Part shown: positions 9,625 to 19,622 of the stretch, one piece after another
How the letters are laid out: every line of letters starts with the position of its first letter
How positions within the stretch are numbered: position 1 is the stretch's first letter
Assembly (NCBI RefSeq): GCF_015163665.1
Contig: NZ_JADEUG010000014.1
Span: forward strand, 33,596 to 97,595
Direction of reading: 5' to 3'
From: Xenorhabdus sp. BG5
GTDB lineage: Bacteria; Pseudomonadota; Gammaproteobacteria; Enterobacterales; Enterobacteriaceae
DNA: 64,000 nt
Position numbers and translations under genes: made by a program
Notes under the pieces: generated by a model
Databases searched by the model: none
The model's input: the letters and a program-made list of their open reading frames with translations, nothing else
Told to the model about the DNA's origin: nothing

Positions 9625-11931
9625 TTAGAATTGCTGTGAGATACTGAATTTGTAATTCCGGCCGATACCTGAAATTGTCCCTCCTGGCGTTCCCAGGTAC
9701 GGATAGTAATCACGGTTGAACAGGTTATCGACAGTGACCCGTGCTTCAAATCCTTTTATAAAAGAAGGACGCCAGCTTGCAAACAAGCCGTGCAGGGCGT
9801 AGCCCTTACTTTTAGGTAGTGACCAAGAATCTGCTTTTGGATCTCCATCTATAGGGGAGCGATCTTGTTTGCGGATAAAATCACCTTTCCATCCCATTGA
9901 CATCTGCCATTGCGGAATTTTAAACCCTAACATGGCATGGGCAGAAGTTGGCGGTATTTCCGCAATCCAGGTTTTATGCCCTAACCACGGATCACGTAGA
10001 GAAGCGTCACGTTGCCCACGCATGGTAGAGAACGATAATTTTCCAAACAAGGTGGAGCTGTCGTAGAACGTTTCTATTTCTAAGCCTTCAATCGTATATC
10101 TTGGCAAGTTGCGATAATTTCCCAATGATGTTCTACATGAATTACTTGATCCACTATCAAGTTGGGCTTTACAGTAAATACCACGTCTTCTAAAGATCTC
10201 ATCTTTACCACGGTTACGGAATAAGGTGGTACGGATTTGCAGGCTATCATCTTCAAGTATTAAGTTATCGAAATCGAGAATTGCACCAAGACGTATTCCT
10301 GCCATTCTTTCGACGGCAAGATCGCGGCTGGATCCTCTAAGGCCACTAATGTTCCCTTGTACCTCATATTGTTCATCAACTATTGGTGCACGCCATGTAC
10401 GGCTGATATCTGCAAACAATGAAAGGTTCTTATTTGTTTGCCACAGAATGCCTAAATGGGGTGACCAGCCGGTATAGGTTACACTGCTATAGTCATGATT
10501 AGATTCTGGCGATGTATCGTTATACAGTGGCGCGTTATTTTCTTTACCCCTATTTTTGACATGATCATAACGAACACCCGGTGTGACGGTGACGCTGCCT
10601 ATTTTCAGGGAATCTTGCATATAGAAGCTGTAAGCGAATTGATCTCCAGCAGGCATATAGCCTGGTTGATAATAACCATAGTTATAGTTTTTGTTTTTTA
10701 TTTTGTCCTTATTGAACATCAGCACATTGCGTTCATTTTTATGCCAACGGGTTCCCACCAGTAATTCGTGTTTAATCATACCGGTTGAGAATACGCTTTT
10801 GTTGTTGATATCAATCAGATTATCGGTGTAATCAACCCAGCTTTTATTACCCATTGAGCTACTAAAATAAGGGGAAGCATTTTCTGGGCGAGTATCGTCT
10901 TGTTTGGTTTTGGAATAGGCATAGAGCATCGTCAGGTTTAACCACGGGTTATTTTCTGGTGCGATATTCCATTTGGCAGTGTAGTTCTGATCAAGTTGAT
11001 CACGAAAGACCAATTTTCTCTTCCAGGCGCCATCCAAACCGTATTTCTTTATATCAGCGGCTGATGGAACGGGCATCTCATCACGTTTGGCCGACCAAGG
11101 CTGCCAACCATCCGATTCAGATCGCATAGCAGACAGGCTAATCGTATGAGCGTCACTGGGATAAAAGTTGGTTTTCAATAAATAAGATATTTGGTTATTT
11201 TGTGAAAACTCAAAACGTGTGCCATCAGGGCGTTTAATATTGTGCCCATTTCGCTTGCTCACATAGAGCAACCCATCGGCAAAGCCATCGGGATCCCTGC
11301 CGTATATTGCGCCACTATTGATCCACTGTCTGTCATTTGTGTGGTAGCTTTGTTTGACAAAACCACCCCAATCTTCATCGGGGCGCAGTAAATCGTTCGC
11401 TTCTTTTGTCACCAGTTTGACCGAACCACCAAATCCACCATTGCCGTTAAGTAAATTGTGTGGCCCTTTATCAACCTCGACTCGTTTGATTAATTCAGGC
11501 TCAATAAAGACGGAACCCTGCATATATTTCTCAAATCCTTTTGGCGCATCGTCCAACGTGATTTTGATATCTTCCTGGTCGCCCATCCCCCAGATATTCA
11601 GTGTTTGCCCACCAGGGCGTGGAGAGCCTGACATTGAAACACCAGGAAGCTGGTCAAGTAACTGGGCAATATTATCGGCTTGAGTGCGGTCAATATCCGC
11701 TTTTTTGAGCACAGAACTTCCCGCACTGGTGCTGTTGTGTAAACTCTCAACAACGGAAAGTGTGGGTAATTTTATCACCTCATTTTTCTTTTCTGACTTT
11801 TGTTCTTTAGGATCTTCGGTTGCGTAAACAGCGCTGGAGAATGCCGCTCCCAATACTAATGTACCGGTTAAAATTTTCTGAACTATGGTAGCGATTGGGC
11901 GTTTTTCTAATTTTTGACTATTATTTGCCAT
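9625..11931 (-). CDS. TonB-dependent outer-membrane receptor, heme/iron type
   Basis: 768 residues. An N-terminal signal peptide (hydrophobic core ITLGTL-like, Ala-X-Ala cleavage near residue 37, ...VYATED) precedes a TonB-box-like IKLPTLSVV, a plug domain (GQTLNIWGMGDQEDIKITLDDAP; RVEVDKGPHNLLNGNGGFGG) and a long beta-barrel ending in Phe (YKFSISQQF). The sequence most resembles the heme/hemoglobin receptor family (WRAPIVDEQYE is FRAP-like), so heme or a heme protein is the favoured ligand; a siderophore cannot be excluded. There is no ~80-residue signalling (STN) domain before the plug, so it should not itself signal to an anti-sigma. It is preceded by a Fur-like box and followed by an ECF sigma gene. 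Confidence 0.87.
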   Translation of the reverse strand: MANNSQKLEKRPIATIVQKILTGTLVLGAAFSSAVYATEDPKEQKSEKKNEVIKLPTLSVVESLHNSTSAGSSVLKKADIDRTQADNIAQLLDQLPGVSMSGSPRPGGQTLNIWGMGDQEDIKITLDDAPKGFEKYMQGSVFIEPELIKRVEVDKGPHNLLNGNGGFGGSVKLVTKEANDLLRPDEDWGGFVKQSYHTNDRQWINSGAIYGRDPDGFADGLLYVSKRNGHNIKRPDGTRFEFSQNNQISYLLKTNFYPSDAHTISLSAMRSESDGWQPWSAKRDEMPVPSAADIKKYGLDGAWKRKLVFRDQLDQNYTAKWNIAPENNPWLNLTMLYAYSKTKQDDTRPENASPYFSSSMGNKSWVDYTDNLIDINNKSVFSTGMIKHELLVGTRWHKNERNVLMFNKDKIKNKNYNYGYYQPGYMPAGDQFAYSFYMQDSLKIGSVTVTPGVRYDHVKNRGKENNAPLYNDTSPESNHDYSSVTYTGWSPHLGILWQTNKNLSLFADISRTWRAPIVDEQYEVQGNISGLRGSSRDLAVERMAGIRLGAILDFDNLILEDDSLQIRTTLFRNRGKDEIFRRRGIYCKAQLDSGSSNSCRTSLGNYRNLPRYTIEGLEIETFYDSSTLFGKLSFSTMRGQRDASLRDPWLGHKTWIAEIPPTSAHAMLGFKIPQWQMSMGWKGDFIRKQDRSPIDGDPKADSWSLPKSKGYALHGLFASWRPSFIKGFEARVTVDNLFNRDYYPYLGTPGGTISGIGRNYKFSISQQF

Positions 11932-12004
11932 AAATTTCCTGAAATGTGATCAAATGAAATATTTTCAAAGTAATAAGTCACCTGAGAAACTAAAAAAGGT
12001 AAAT

Positions 12005-12023
12005 AAAAATGAGAATTATTTTT
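12005..12023 (-). promoter_or_regulatory. Fur-box-like site upstream of the TonB receptor
   Basis: The stretch AAAAATGAGAATTATTTTT matches the 19-bp Fur consensus at about 13 positions. It lies 74 bp upstream of the receptor start and 117 bp upstream of the divergent lipoprotein gene, so it could control either. Iron repression of the receptor is expected from its family. Confidence 0.5.
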
Positions 12024-12139
12024 GTTTGCATGTGATCTTGGGAAGCATACCATACGATGATGAGGTTTATCCCATGGATAGTGAGATTTTTGGCATTGAA
12101 ATTTAAGTTCAATTTCCTTACGTACAAAGGGGTTCGTCA

Positions 12140-12643
12140 ATGAAGAAAAAGATCCTTGGTTCTCTGATCTTGGCTGCTATCGTAGCCTTGATCGCTGGCT
12201 GTGATGACGCATCTAAAAAAGCGGAAGATCCGGTCCAGCAAACTGAAAAAAGCGCAGCACAAAAGACAACTGATGCTGAAAAAACGGTCACGGGGGTAAC
12301 GGATAATGCAAAAGAAAGCGCACAGGAAATAAAGGAAAACGCTTCGCGCGAAGGCCATAGTTTGCTTGATAAATCGAATGAAGCTGCTGAAAAAATGAAA
12401 TCCAAGGTAACGGATATACAGAGTCAAGCGACTAAAACAGCGAATGATATGATGGAGGCGATGAAAGCGAAAACAGATGATATCCAGCATCAGGCGAATG
12501 ATAAACTCGATCAGTTTTCAGATACCATAAAGTCGAAGACGGAAGAAATAAAGTCTGAGGCTGATAAAAAGGCGGATGACTTAATCAATCGTCTTAAAGG
12601 TGATGATGTTAAAGGTGATAGTAATAAAAAAGAGGAAAAGTAA
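12140..12643 (+). CDS. Repeat-rich helical lipoprotein
   Basis: 167 residues. Lys-rich n-region, hydrophobic core and ALIAGC lipobox with lipidated Cys21; Asp22 follows, which in enterics favours retention in the inner membrane. The mature part is charged and helical, without aromatic residues or further Cys. Three exact-length 22-residue repeats run from 87-108, 109-130 and 131-152, each of the form K-x-K-x-x-[DE]-I-[QK]-x-[QE]-A, like LEA/apolipoprotein amphipathic helices. No function is known to me; membrane-surface or envelope stress protection is a guess. It is monocistronic: AGGGG-type ribosome site upstream and a good terminator at 12692. Confidence 0.8.
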   Translation: MKKKILGSLILAAIVALIAGCDDASKKAEDPVQQTEKSAAQKTTDAEKTVTGVTDNAKESAQEIKENASREGHSLLDKSNEAAEKMKSKVTDIQSQATKTANDMMEAMKAKTDDIQHQANDKLDQFSDTIKSKTEEIKSEADKKADDLINRLKGDDVKGDSNKKEEK

Positions 12644-12691
12644 TTTATCTTCTCACTCCAATCTATTGTTAGTATAAAGTGGATTGCATCA

Positions 12692-12727
12692 TAAGGGTGA
12701 TCTAACAATGGTCACCCTTATTATTTT
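12692..12727 (+). terminator. Rho-independent terminator after the lipoprotein gene
   Basis: TAAGGGTGA (12692-12700) and TCACCCTTA (12712-12720) pair perfectly around an 11-nt loop and are followed by TTATTTT. Confidence 0.75.
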
Positions 12728-12795
12728 CAGCTTAAACCAAGTCCTGATTTATTATTCTGGCTTGACTTGCTTGTCTATTTAAAAGTAGGTTAGGG

Positions 12796-13290
12796 ATGAA
12801 CTTTGTAAATTGCAAATTGAAGTTTAATGCGTATAAACTGGATATATTAATGAAAATAAAGTACAGCATAGGAAGACAGAACCCCGAATTAATTCAGCAA
12901 GCATTTGCCATTCGCAAACAAGTATTTACGGATGAACAGGGGTTTGATGCAGAGATTGATATTGATGAATATGATGATATCGCTTTGCATGTGGTGGTAT
13001 TTGATGGTGAAAAGCCAATAGGCGTATTACGGGGAATCCAGAAAGATAATAACATACTTAAAGTTGGGCGGGTTGCAGTATTGAGACATTATCGTGGTCA
13101 AGGGATAGGTCGTAAGGTTATGGAGTTTATTAAAGATTTCGGCAGAAAAAATAACATTGAGACTATCATTCTATCTGCACAATGCCATGCTCAACCATTT
13201 TATGAAAGCCTTGGTTATCAAACCCAGGGTGAGATTTATTTGGAAGAAGGCGCAGAGCATATCTTTATGACTTTGAATTTAATATCGTAA
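12796..13290 (+). CDS. GNAT-family N-acetyltransferase
   Basis: 164 residues. The acetyl-CoA binding motif is RVAVLRHYRGQGIGRKVMEFI (residues ~95-116; core Arg-Gly-Gln-Gly-Ile-Gly), followed by the C-terminal ILSAQCHAQPFYESLGY strand-helix typical of ElaA/YjcF-like GNAT proteins. The acceptor is unknown. The start at 12796 has a GGTTAGGG ribosome-like site; an alternative ATG at 12850 (MKIKYSIG) would remove 18 residues that are not obviously part of the domain, so the true start is uncertain. The gene stands alone between two hairpins in the accessory block and has no evident tie to its neighbours. Confidence 0.85.
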   Translation: MNFVNCKLKFNAYKLDILMKIKYSIGRQNPELIQQAFAIRKQVFTDEQGFDAEIDIDEYDDIALHVVVFDGEKPIGVLRGIQKDNNILKVGRVAVLRHYRGQGIGRKVMEFIKDFGRKNNIETIILSAQCHAQPFYESLGYQTQGEIYLEEGAEHIFMTLNLIS

Positions 13291-13319
13291 TAAGATAATA
13301 ATCACTATGAGTAATATAA

Positions 13320-13363
13320 ATACGGGAAAATGAGTATTCCTTGAATATCTCAATTTCCCGTAT
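13320..13363. terminator. Hairpin between convergent GNAT and betA genes
   Basis: ATACGGGAAAATGAG (13320-13334) pairs with CTCAATTTCCCGTAT (13349-13363) at 14 of 15 positions, loop 14 nt. Placed between converging genes, it could terminate transcription from either side, although T-runs are short. Confidence 0.55.
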
Positions 13364-13398
13364 TAGTGATTTATCCAATTTTTGTGAGAATGAATTGA

Positions 13399-15078
13399 TC
13401 AACTATTTTTGACTGATTGGCGGACAGGGGAATTATTGGCAACATAATATTTTGCCTGACTGCGTGGCAGAGGAGAGATTCCCCTGATGTTATCAGCTAT
13501 TTTTTCAGCCATCATGATTGTTGTGGCATTTAAATTACCGGTAATAATGGTTGGCATAATAGAAGCATCAATAACACGTAGATTTTCAATACCATGTACT
13601 CGTCCTTGACCATCCACGACCGCCATTTCGTCTGTCCCCATTTTGCAACTGCATGAGGGGTGAAATGCGGTTTCAGCATGTTGACGAATAAAGGCATCCA
13701 ACTGTTCATCTGACTGATTTTCAACACCTGGGCTGATTTCACGTCCACAATAGGGCGCCAGCGCAGGTTGTGCCATAATTTCCCGCGTAATGCGAATAGC
13801 AGCGCGGAACTCTTGCCAATCCTGTTCTGTTGACATGTAGTTAAATAAAATACTGGGATGCTGACGTGGGTCTCGCGACTTAATTTTCACCCGACCACGG
13901 CTTGGGGAACGCATAGAGCCGACATGAGCCTGAAAACCATGTTGGTTGATGGCATTACTGCCATTGTAGTTAATGGCAACAGGCAGGAAATGAAATTGAA
14001 TATTTGGCCAGGCAAATTTTTCATCGGTGCGAATAAAGCCACCGGCTTCAAATTGATTGCTGGCACCAATACCTGTTCCTTTGAATAGCCATTCAGCGCC
14101 AATTTGAGGTTGGTTATACCATTTCAATGCGGGATAAAGGGAAATGGGTTTGAGGCATTCATACTGCAAGTACATTTCAAGGTGATCTTGCAGATTTTGC
14201 CCAACGCCTGGCAAGGCATGCACCGCAGAAATACCAAACTCATTTAATACTTCTTCGGGACCAATACCTGAACGCTGCAAAATCTGTGGAGACGCAATGG
14301 CACCAGCGCAGAGTAAAACTTCTTTACGCGCTTTTGCCTGGGTTAACGTTGAGCTATGGCCTTGATAAAAATTGACACCAACGGCTGTCTTTCCTTCAAA
14401 TACGAGGGTATCCGTTAACGCATGAGTCATGATGGTGAGATTGGCGCGTGAACGAGCTTGATCCAGATAGCCACGGGCTGTGCTGGAGCGGCGTCCTTGA
14501 GGGGTAACGGTACGATCCATGGGCCCAAAGCCTTCTTGCTGATAACCATTCAGATCGTCAGTAACGGGATAACCCGCCTGCACACCTGCTTCTACCATTG
14601 AGTGAAAGAGTTCATTATTTCCTGCTTTAGGTGTCGTGACACTGACAGGCCCGTCTGCACCATGATAGTCATTTTCGCCAATATCCCTTGATTCCGCTTT
14701 GCGAAAATAGGGAAGGCAATCAAGATAAGTCCAGTCTTCCAGCCCAGGTTGTATTGCCCAGTGATCAAAATCCAGTGCATTGCCACGGATGTAGCACATG
14801 CCATTGATAAGTGAAGAACCTCCCAGCCCTTTACCGCGACCGCATTCCATGCGCCGGTTATTCATATGAGGTTCGGGATCGGTTTCATAAGCCCAGTTAT
14901 AACGGGTTCCCTGCAAGGGATATGCCAGCGCTGCTGGCATTTGAGTACGAAAGTCGAATCGGTAATCTGGCCCACCGGCTTCTAGCAGCAGGACAGTCAC
15001 ATTGGCATCTTCCGTTAAACGAGTTGCAAGCACGTTACCCGCTGAACCAGCACCGATAATAATGTAATCAAAAACCAT
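13399..15078 (-). CDS. betA: Choline dehydrogenase BetA
   Basis: 559 residues, a GMC-family flavoprotein. The N-terminal FAD dinucleotide motif is [17 protein letters not shown]; the GMC signatures [20 protein letters not shown] (~residues 80-100) and [16 protein letters not shown] (~255-270) are clear, and the C-terminus has the catalytic region [10 protein letters not shown]. BetA oxidises choline to betaine aldehyde, and the aldehyde further, at the inner membrane. It is the last gene of betI-betB-betA on the minus strand, 27 bp after betB. With BetB it turns imported choline into glycine betaine, an osmoprotectant. Confidence 0.95.
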   Translation of the reverse strand: MVFDYIIIGAGSAGNVLATRLTEDANVTVLLLEAGGPDYRFDFRTQMPAALAYPLQGTRYNWAYETDPEPHMNNRRMECGRGKGLGGSSLINGMCYIRGNALDFDHWAIQPGLEDWTYLDCLPYFRKAESRDIGENDYHGADGPVSVTTPKAGNNELFHSMVEAGVQAGYPVTDDLNGYQQEGFGPMDRTVTPQGRRSSTARGYLDQARSRANLTIMTHALTDTLVFEGKTAVGVNFYQGHSSTLTQAKARKEVLLCAGAIASPQILQRSGIGPEEVLNEFGISAVHALPGVGQNLQDHLEMYLQYECLKPISLYPALKWYNQPQIGAEWLFKGTGIGASNQFEAGGFIRTDEKFAWPNIQFHFLPVAINYNGSNAINQHGFQAHVGSMRSPSRGRVKIKSRDPRQHPSILFNYMSTEQDWQEFRAAIRITREIMAQPALAPYCGREISPGVENQSDEQLDAFIRQHAETAFHPSCSCKMGTDEMAVVDGQGRVHGIENLRVIDASIMPTIITGNLNATTIMMAEKIADNIRGISPLPRSQAKYYVANNSPVRQSVKNS

Positions 15079-15105
15079 TGTTATCTCCTCTGTTTCAGGC
15101 GTGGA

Positions 15106-16584
15106 TTAAAATAGGGACTCAAAATTGCCTAATTCCACCTGTATTGATTTGGTTTGTGTGTAATTTTGTAGTGTGACCAGCCCATTTTCCCGGCCAACAC
15201 CAGAATGTTTATAGCCACCGACAGGCATGGCTGCCGGAGATTCTCCCCAGGTATTGATCCAGCAGATCCCAGCTTCTAGCCGGTGGATCACGCGATGTGC
15301 GCGGGAAAGATCTTTGGTGACTAATCCTGCACCCAGGCCATAATGGGTATGATTGGCACGGACAATGACTTCATCTTCCGTTTCATAAGTCAGGATAGAC
15401 ATCACGGGCCCAAAGATTTCCTCCTGTGTGATCAACATATCATCGGTACAGTCACTGAATACTGTCGGTGCAACAAATGCCCCTTTTGCTAATTCGCCCT
15501 CCATCAGACGCTCACCACCACACAGCAGGCGGGCATGGCTGTTTTTACCGTTTTCGATATAGCGTAAAACGGACTCCATGTGTGGAAAACTTACCAGCGG
15601 ACCAAAGTTAGTGTTGGGATCAAGAGGTGAGCCAATTCGAATGCGCTTAACACGCTCAATAATTTTTGCTTCAAACGATGAAAGTAGTGCTTTGGGGACA
15701 AAGACGCGTGTTCCGTTCGTGCAAACCTGACCTGAACTGAAAAAGTTGGCCATCATGGCAATATCAGCAGCGCGATCCAGATCGGCATCATCAAAAATGA
15801 TCAGTGGAGATTTACCACCCAATTCCATCGTGACTTCTTTTAGGGTCGAAGCGGAAGCATTTGCCATCACCTTTTTGCCGGTCACAATACCGCCGGTGAA
15901 AGACATTTTGGCGATTTTAGGGTGAACAGTCAGGTAATGTCCGACTTCATGGCCAGCTCCGGTCAACACATTGAAAACACCATCAGGCAAACCGGCTTCG
16001 GTGTAGATTTCAGCCAACTTCAAAGCGGTAAGGGAGGTGACTTCACTAGGTTTAAAAATCATGGCATTGCCGGCAGCCAGAGCGGGTGCTGATTTCCAGA
16101 GGGCAATTTGGATAGGGTAGTTCCATGCGCCGATGCCTGCTACGATACCCAATGGTTCACGGCGTGTATACACAAAAGAAGATTCACGTAATGGGATCTG
16201 CTGGCCTTCAAGGGCTGGAATTAAGCCCGCATAGTATTCCAGCACATCGGCACCTGTGACGATATCAACCTGCCGGGTTTCAGAAAGGGGTTTACCGGTA
16301 TCCAGTGTTTCCAATTCAGCCAGTTCATCATTGCGTTCACGCAAGATATTCACCGCCTTGTGTAATATCCGTGAACGTTCCACCGCAGTCATAGCTGCCC
16401 AGATTTTCTGTCCTTTATGAGCGCTTTCAACTGCTAAATCAACATCTTGTTTTGTCGCAGACTGAAATTGAGCAATAACTTCACCATTAGCTGGGTTAAT
16501 TGCGTCAAAAATTGTATTATTAGGATTGGTACTATCAACATAAGCACCGTGGATATAAAGTTTTTGTAATCCGAAATGGGCCAT
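15106..16584 (-). CDS. betB: Betaine aldehyde dehydrogenase BetB
   Basis: 492 residues, ALDH superfamily. Visible landmarks are [20 protein letters not shown] near residue 150, the catalytic Glu in [15 protein letters not shown] (~residue 255) and catalytic Cys in [16 protein letters not shown] (~290), and the [16 protein letters not shown]-terminal motif. It oxidises betaine aldehyde to glycine betaine with NAD(P)+. It lies 37 bp downstream of betI and 27 bp upstream of betA, one operon under BetI control. All catalytic residues are present. Confidence 0.95.
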   Translation of the reverse strand: MAHFGLQKLYIHGAYVDSTNPNNTIFDAINPANGEVIAQFQSATKQDVDLAVESAHKGQKIWAAMTAVERSRILHKAVNILRERNDELAELETLDTGKPLSETRQVDIVTGADVLEYYAGLIPALEGQQIPLRESSFVYTRREPLGIVAGIGAWNYPIQIALWKSAPALAAGNAMIFKPSEVTSLTALKLAEIYTEAGLPDGVFNVLTGAGHEVGHYLTVHPKIAKMSFTGGIVTGKKVMANASASTLKEVTMELGGKSPLIIFDDADLDRAADIAMMANFFSSGQVCTNGTRVFVPKALLSSFEAKIIERVKRIRIGSPLDPNTNFGPLVSFPHMESVLRYIENGKNSHARLLCGGERLMEGELAKGAFVAPTVFSDCTDDMLITQEEIFGPVMSILTYETEDEVIVRANHTHYGLGAGLVTKDLSRAHRVIHRLEAGICWINTWGESPAAMPVGGYKHSGVGRENGLVTLQNYTQTKSIQVELGNFESLF

Positions 16585-16621
16585 AGATTCTCCTTAAGAG
16601 CTTATCCATTTAGGTGATAAG

Positions 16622-17221
16622 TCAGAACTTATCAGAAGATGCTCCAAGTTTCTGTTCGATGTAATCGATAGTAATTTTGAATGTTCCTGCTATATCAAAA
16701 GGCTTCCTGCTTAATGCACTTCGCAGCCAAATGCCGTCAATCAATGCAGCAAGACCTTGTGCAGCGAGCCGCGCTTCTGCTTTTGGCATGGCACGTTTAA
16801 ATTCAACACAAAGATTGGAATGCAAACGGCGCTCATTGACTTGTTGTAACCGATACAGACTTGGTTGATGCATGCTACTCGCCCAGAATGCCAACCAGGT
16901 TTTCATTGCTGCGCTGTTGATCTGGCTGGGATCAAAATTCCCTTCGACAATAGCTTTTAACCTTTGCGGGGGAGTTGCGTTATCTAGCAAGCGTAATCGG
17001 CGTGCTACAGCCATTCTTAGCTGATGCAACAGATAACGCATGGTTGCTTCTAGTAGGCCGTTTTTGTCCTTGAAATAGTGGCTGATAATTCCGTTGGAAA
17101 CCCCCGCTTTTCGGGCTATTTGTGCAATAGTGGCTTCCTGCATCCCAACTTCATTCACAACGATTAATGTTGCATCAATGAGTTGTTGTTTTCTTATCGA
17201 CTGCATTCCAATTTTTGGCAT
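16622..17221 (-). CDS. betI: TetR-family choline-responsive repressor BetI
   Basis: 199 residues. The N-terminal TetR helix-turn-helix covers [28 protein letters not shown] (~residues 28-56), with [18 protein letters not shown] ahead of it exactly as in BetI. It represses betIBA and betT, and choline relieves repression. A strong match to the BetI operator lies 51 bp upstream of its start in the betI-betT intergenic region, so autoregulation is expected. First gene of the operon betI-betB-betA. Confidence 0.94.
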   Translation of the reverse strand: MPKIGMQSIRKQQLIDATLIVVNEVGMQEATIAQIARKAGVSNGIISHYFKDKNGLLEATMRYLLHQLRMAVARRLRLLDNATPPQRLKAIVEGNFDPSQINSAAMKTWLAFWASSMHQPSLYRLQQVNERRLHSNLCVEFKRAMPKAEARLAAQGLAALIDGIWLRSALSRKPFDIAGTFKITIDYIEQKLGASSDKF

Positions 17222-17272
17222 GATTTTATGCTCAGAAAATCAATTATTCGGACAATATTAAACTTTTTTTTA

Positions 17273-17289
17273 ATTGAATGTTCAATCAA
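17273..17289 (-). promoter_or_regulatory. BetI operator
   Basis: On the minus strand the sequence TTGATTGAACATTCAAT matches the known BetI site form TTGATTGGACGTTCAAT (from memory) at 15 of 17 positions; its core is the dyad ATTGAA-TG-TTCAAT on the plus strand. It sits between the divergent betI and betT genes and could control both. Confidence 0.7.
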
Positions 17290-17430
17290 AATTAAATATG
17301 TTTTATCACAATAATTTTACAATGAGGGAGTGAATTTGTTTAAGATATATTAAATTTTATTTTTAATTCAAAAGGTTATATGGATTATGCTTTTCATCTG
17401 TTTTAATGCTATTAATTTCAGGAACTGCCT

Positions 17431-19473
17431 ATGAATACACAAGACAGTCCAAAAAATACCCAGAAGGACACCCTGAATTCTGTCGTTTTTTTCACCTCTG
17501 CCGGACTGATTATTGCATTTTCTCTGTTCACTATTTTTTTCACAGATGCAACCAGTATTTGGATAAAAAACACACTGAATTGGGTGTCTAAAACTTTCGG
17601 TTGGTATTATTTACTGGCTGCGACGCTTTACATTGTGTTCGTTGTTTTTGTTGCGGCCTCCCGTTTTGGTTCAATCAAATTGGGACCGGAGCAATCTAAG
17701 CCGGAATTCAGTTTGCTGAGTTGGGCGGCAATGCTGTTTGCCGCTGGGATCGGCATTGATTTGATGTTTTTCTCAGTGGCTGAACCTATCACGCAATATA
17801 TGCGACCGCCAACGGGTCAAGGAGAAACCATTGAAGCAGCTCGTCAGGCGATGGTGTGGACGTTGTTCCACTATGGCCTGACGGGCTGGTCTATGTACGC
17901 CCTGATGGGAATTGCACTGGGATATTTTAGTTATCGTTATAACTTACCCTTGACGATCCGTTCGGCACTTTATCCTATTTTTGGTGACCGCATTAAAGGA
18001 TTAATCGGTCATACGGTGGATATTGCGGCAGTAGTAGGGACCATTTTTGGCATTGCAACGACGCTGGGAATTGGGGTTGTGCAGTTGAATTATGGCCTGA
18101 ACGTCCTTTTCGGATTACCGCAAGGACTGGGGGTTCAGGGAGGTTTGATATTATTGTCTGTTGTGATAGCCATTATCTCCGTGACTTCCGGTGTCAACAA
18201 AGGCATTCGGTTTTTGTCTGAATTGAATGTTCTGCTGGCTCTTGGCTTGGTTTTGTTCATTTTGTTTATGGGCGATACTGAATTCCTGCTTAACGGATTA
18301 GTGCAGAACGTTGGGGATTATATCAGCCGTTTTATGGGGATGACGCTGAACAGTTTTGCCTTTGAACGCCCAACGGAATGGATGAATAACTGGACTCTGT
18401 TTTTCTGGGCATGGTGGGTGGCCTGGTCACCATTTGTCGGGCTGTTCCTGGCGCGCATTTCCCGTGGCAGAACGATTCGCCAGTTTGTTATGGGAACATT
18501 AGTCATTCCCTTTGTTTTTACACTGCTGTGGCTATCGATTTTTGGTAACAGTGCGTTGTATGAAATTCTGCATGGTAATCGCCAACTGGCTGAGGCCGTG
18601 CTACAACACCCAGAACAAGGTTTTTATCGTTTGCTGGCACTTTATCCGGCATTTACGTTTAGCGCTTCTGTGGCCACTATTACCGGACTGCTGTTTTATG
18701 TCACCTCGGCGGATTCTGGCTCATTAGTGTTAGGGAATTTCACCTCTAATCTGAGTGATATCAATAATGATGCACCAAATTGGTTGCGTGTCTTTTGGTC
18801 GGTGGCAATCGGTGTATTAACGTTGGGTATCCTCATGACGGATGGTATCCCTGCTTTGCAAAATACCACGGTCATTATGGGGCTGCCTTTTAGTTTTGTG
18901 ATCTTCTTTGTCATGGCGGGGTTATATAAGTCTTTGCGGGTAGAAGATTTTCGTAAAGCCAGCTCATTGCAAAATACCTCGCCTACGCTTATGCATGACA
19001 ATGGTTCATTGAACTGGAAGCAGCGTTTGAGCCGTATGATGCACTTCCCTGGTACGAAAAACACTCAACGAATGCTGGATATGGTGTGCCGCCCCGCGAT
19101 GTTAGAAGTGGCTAAAGAGTTAGTCGTGCGTGGTGCGAAAGTGCAGTTTAATGCACTGCCAGCCAAAGAGGACAAGCGGCTGAATCCACTCGAATTGATT
19201 GTTGATTTAGGCGATGAACAGAATTTTATCTATCAAATCTGGCCGCAACGCTATTCTGTACCTGGATTTACCTATCGGGCGAGAGCGGGCAAGTCTCATT
19301 ATTATCGGTTGGAGACTTTTCTGATGGAAGGAACACAGGGGAATGATTTGATGGACTATACGAAAGAACAAATCATTAGCGATATTCTTGACCACTATGA
19401 AAAACATCTGAATTTTATTCACCTGAACAGAGAAGCACCGGGGCAAACATTGATTTTTCCCAGTGGAGGATAA
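17431..19473 (+). CDS. betT: High-affinity choline transporter BetT (BCCT family)
   Basis: 680 residues: about 12 membrane helices followed by a ~170-residue soluble C-terminal tail, the arrangement of osmosensing BetT. The BCCT signature FFWAWWVAWSPFVGLFLARISRGRTIR is present near residue 330, as is AMLFAAGIGIDLMFFSVAEP. It imports choline using the proton gradient. The start at 17431 follows CAGGAACTGCCT. It is divergent from betIBA across 209 bp with a BetI operator. Insect and nematode tissue is rich in choline lipids, so the pathway suits an invertebrate-associated host, but that is inference. Confidence 0.95.
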   Translation: MNTQDSPKNTQKDTLNSVVFFTSAGLIIAFSLFTIFFTDATSIWIKNTLNWVSKTFGWYYLLAATLYIVFVVFVAASRFGSIKLGPEQSKPEFSLLSWAAMLFAAGIGIDLMFFSVAEPITQYMRPPTGQGETIEAARQAMVWTLFHYGLTGWSMYALMGIALGYFSYRYNLPLTIRSALYPIFGDRIKGLIGHTVDIAAVVGTIFGIATTLGIGVVQLNYGLNVLFGLPQGLGVQGGLILLSVVIAIISVTSGVNKGIRFLSELNVLLALGLVLFILFMGDTEFLLNGLVQNVGDYISRFMGMTLNSFAFERPTEWMNNWTLFFWAWWVAWSPFVGLFLARISRGRTIRQFVMGTLVIPFVFTLLWLSIFGNSALYEILHGNRQLAEAVLQHPEQGFYRLLALYPAFTFSASVATITGLLFYVTSADSGSLVLGNFTSNLSDINNDAPNWLRVFWSVAIGVLTLGILMTDGIPALQNTTVIMGLPFSFVIFFVMAGLYKSLRVEDFRKASSLQNTSPTLMHDNGSLNWKQRLSRMMHFPGTKNTQRMLDMVCRPAMLEVAKELVVRGAKVQFNALPAKEDKRLNPLELIVDLGDEQNFIYQIWPQRYSVPGFTYRARAGKSHYYRLETFLMEGTQGNDLMDYTKEQIISDILDHYEKHLNFIHLNREAPGQTLIFPSGG

Positions 19474-19531
19474 TCAACATAACCTATGAGTTAGACGCTT
19501 CCTTCGTGAAGTGTGCCTCATTACTGGGCAT

Positions 19532-19558
19532 AAATGTCCCCAATTATTGGGGACATTT
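19532..19558 (+). terminator. Terminator-like hairpin after betT
   Basis: A perfect 12-bp stem AAATGTCCCCAA/TTGGGGACATTT with a 3-nt loop. The T-run is only the last three bases of the stem, so efficiency is uncertain. It separates betT from the convergent marR gene. Confidence 0.65.
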
Positions 19559-19622
19559 CAGAATACACCAAATAAACCATCCGAAATGATGAGGATTCGA
19601 TGTGTTGGCTCAGGCATATTGT

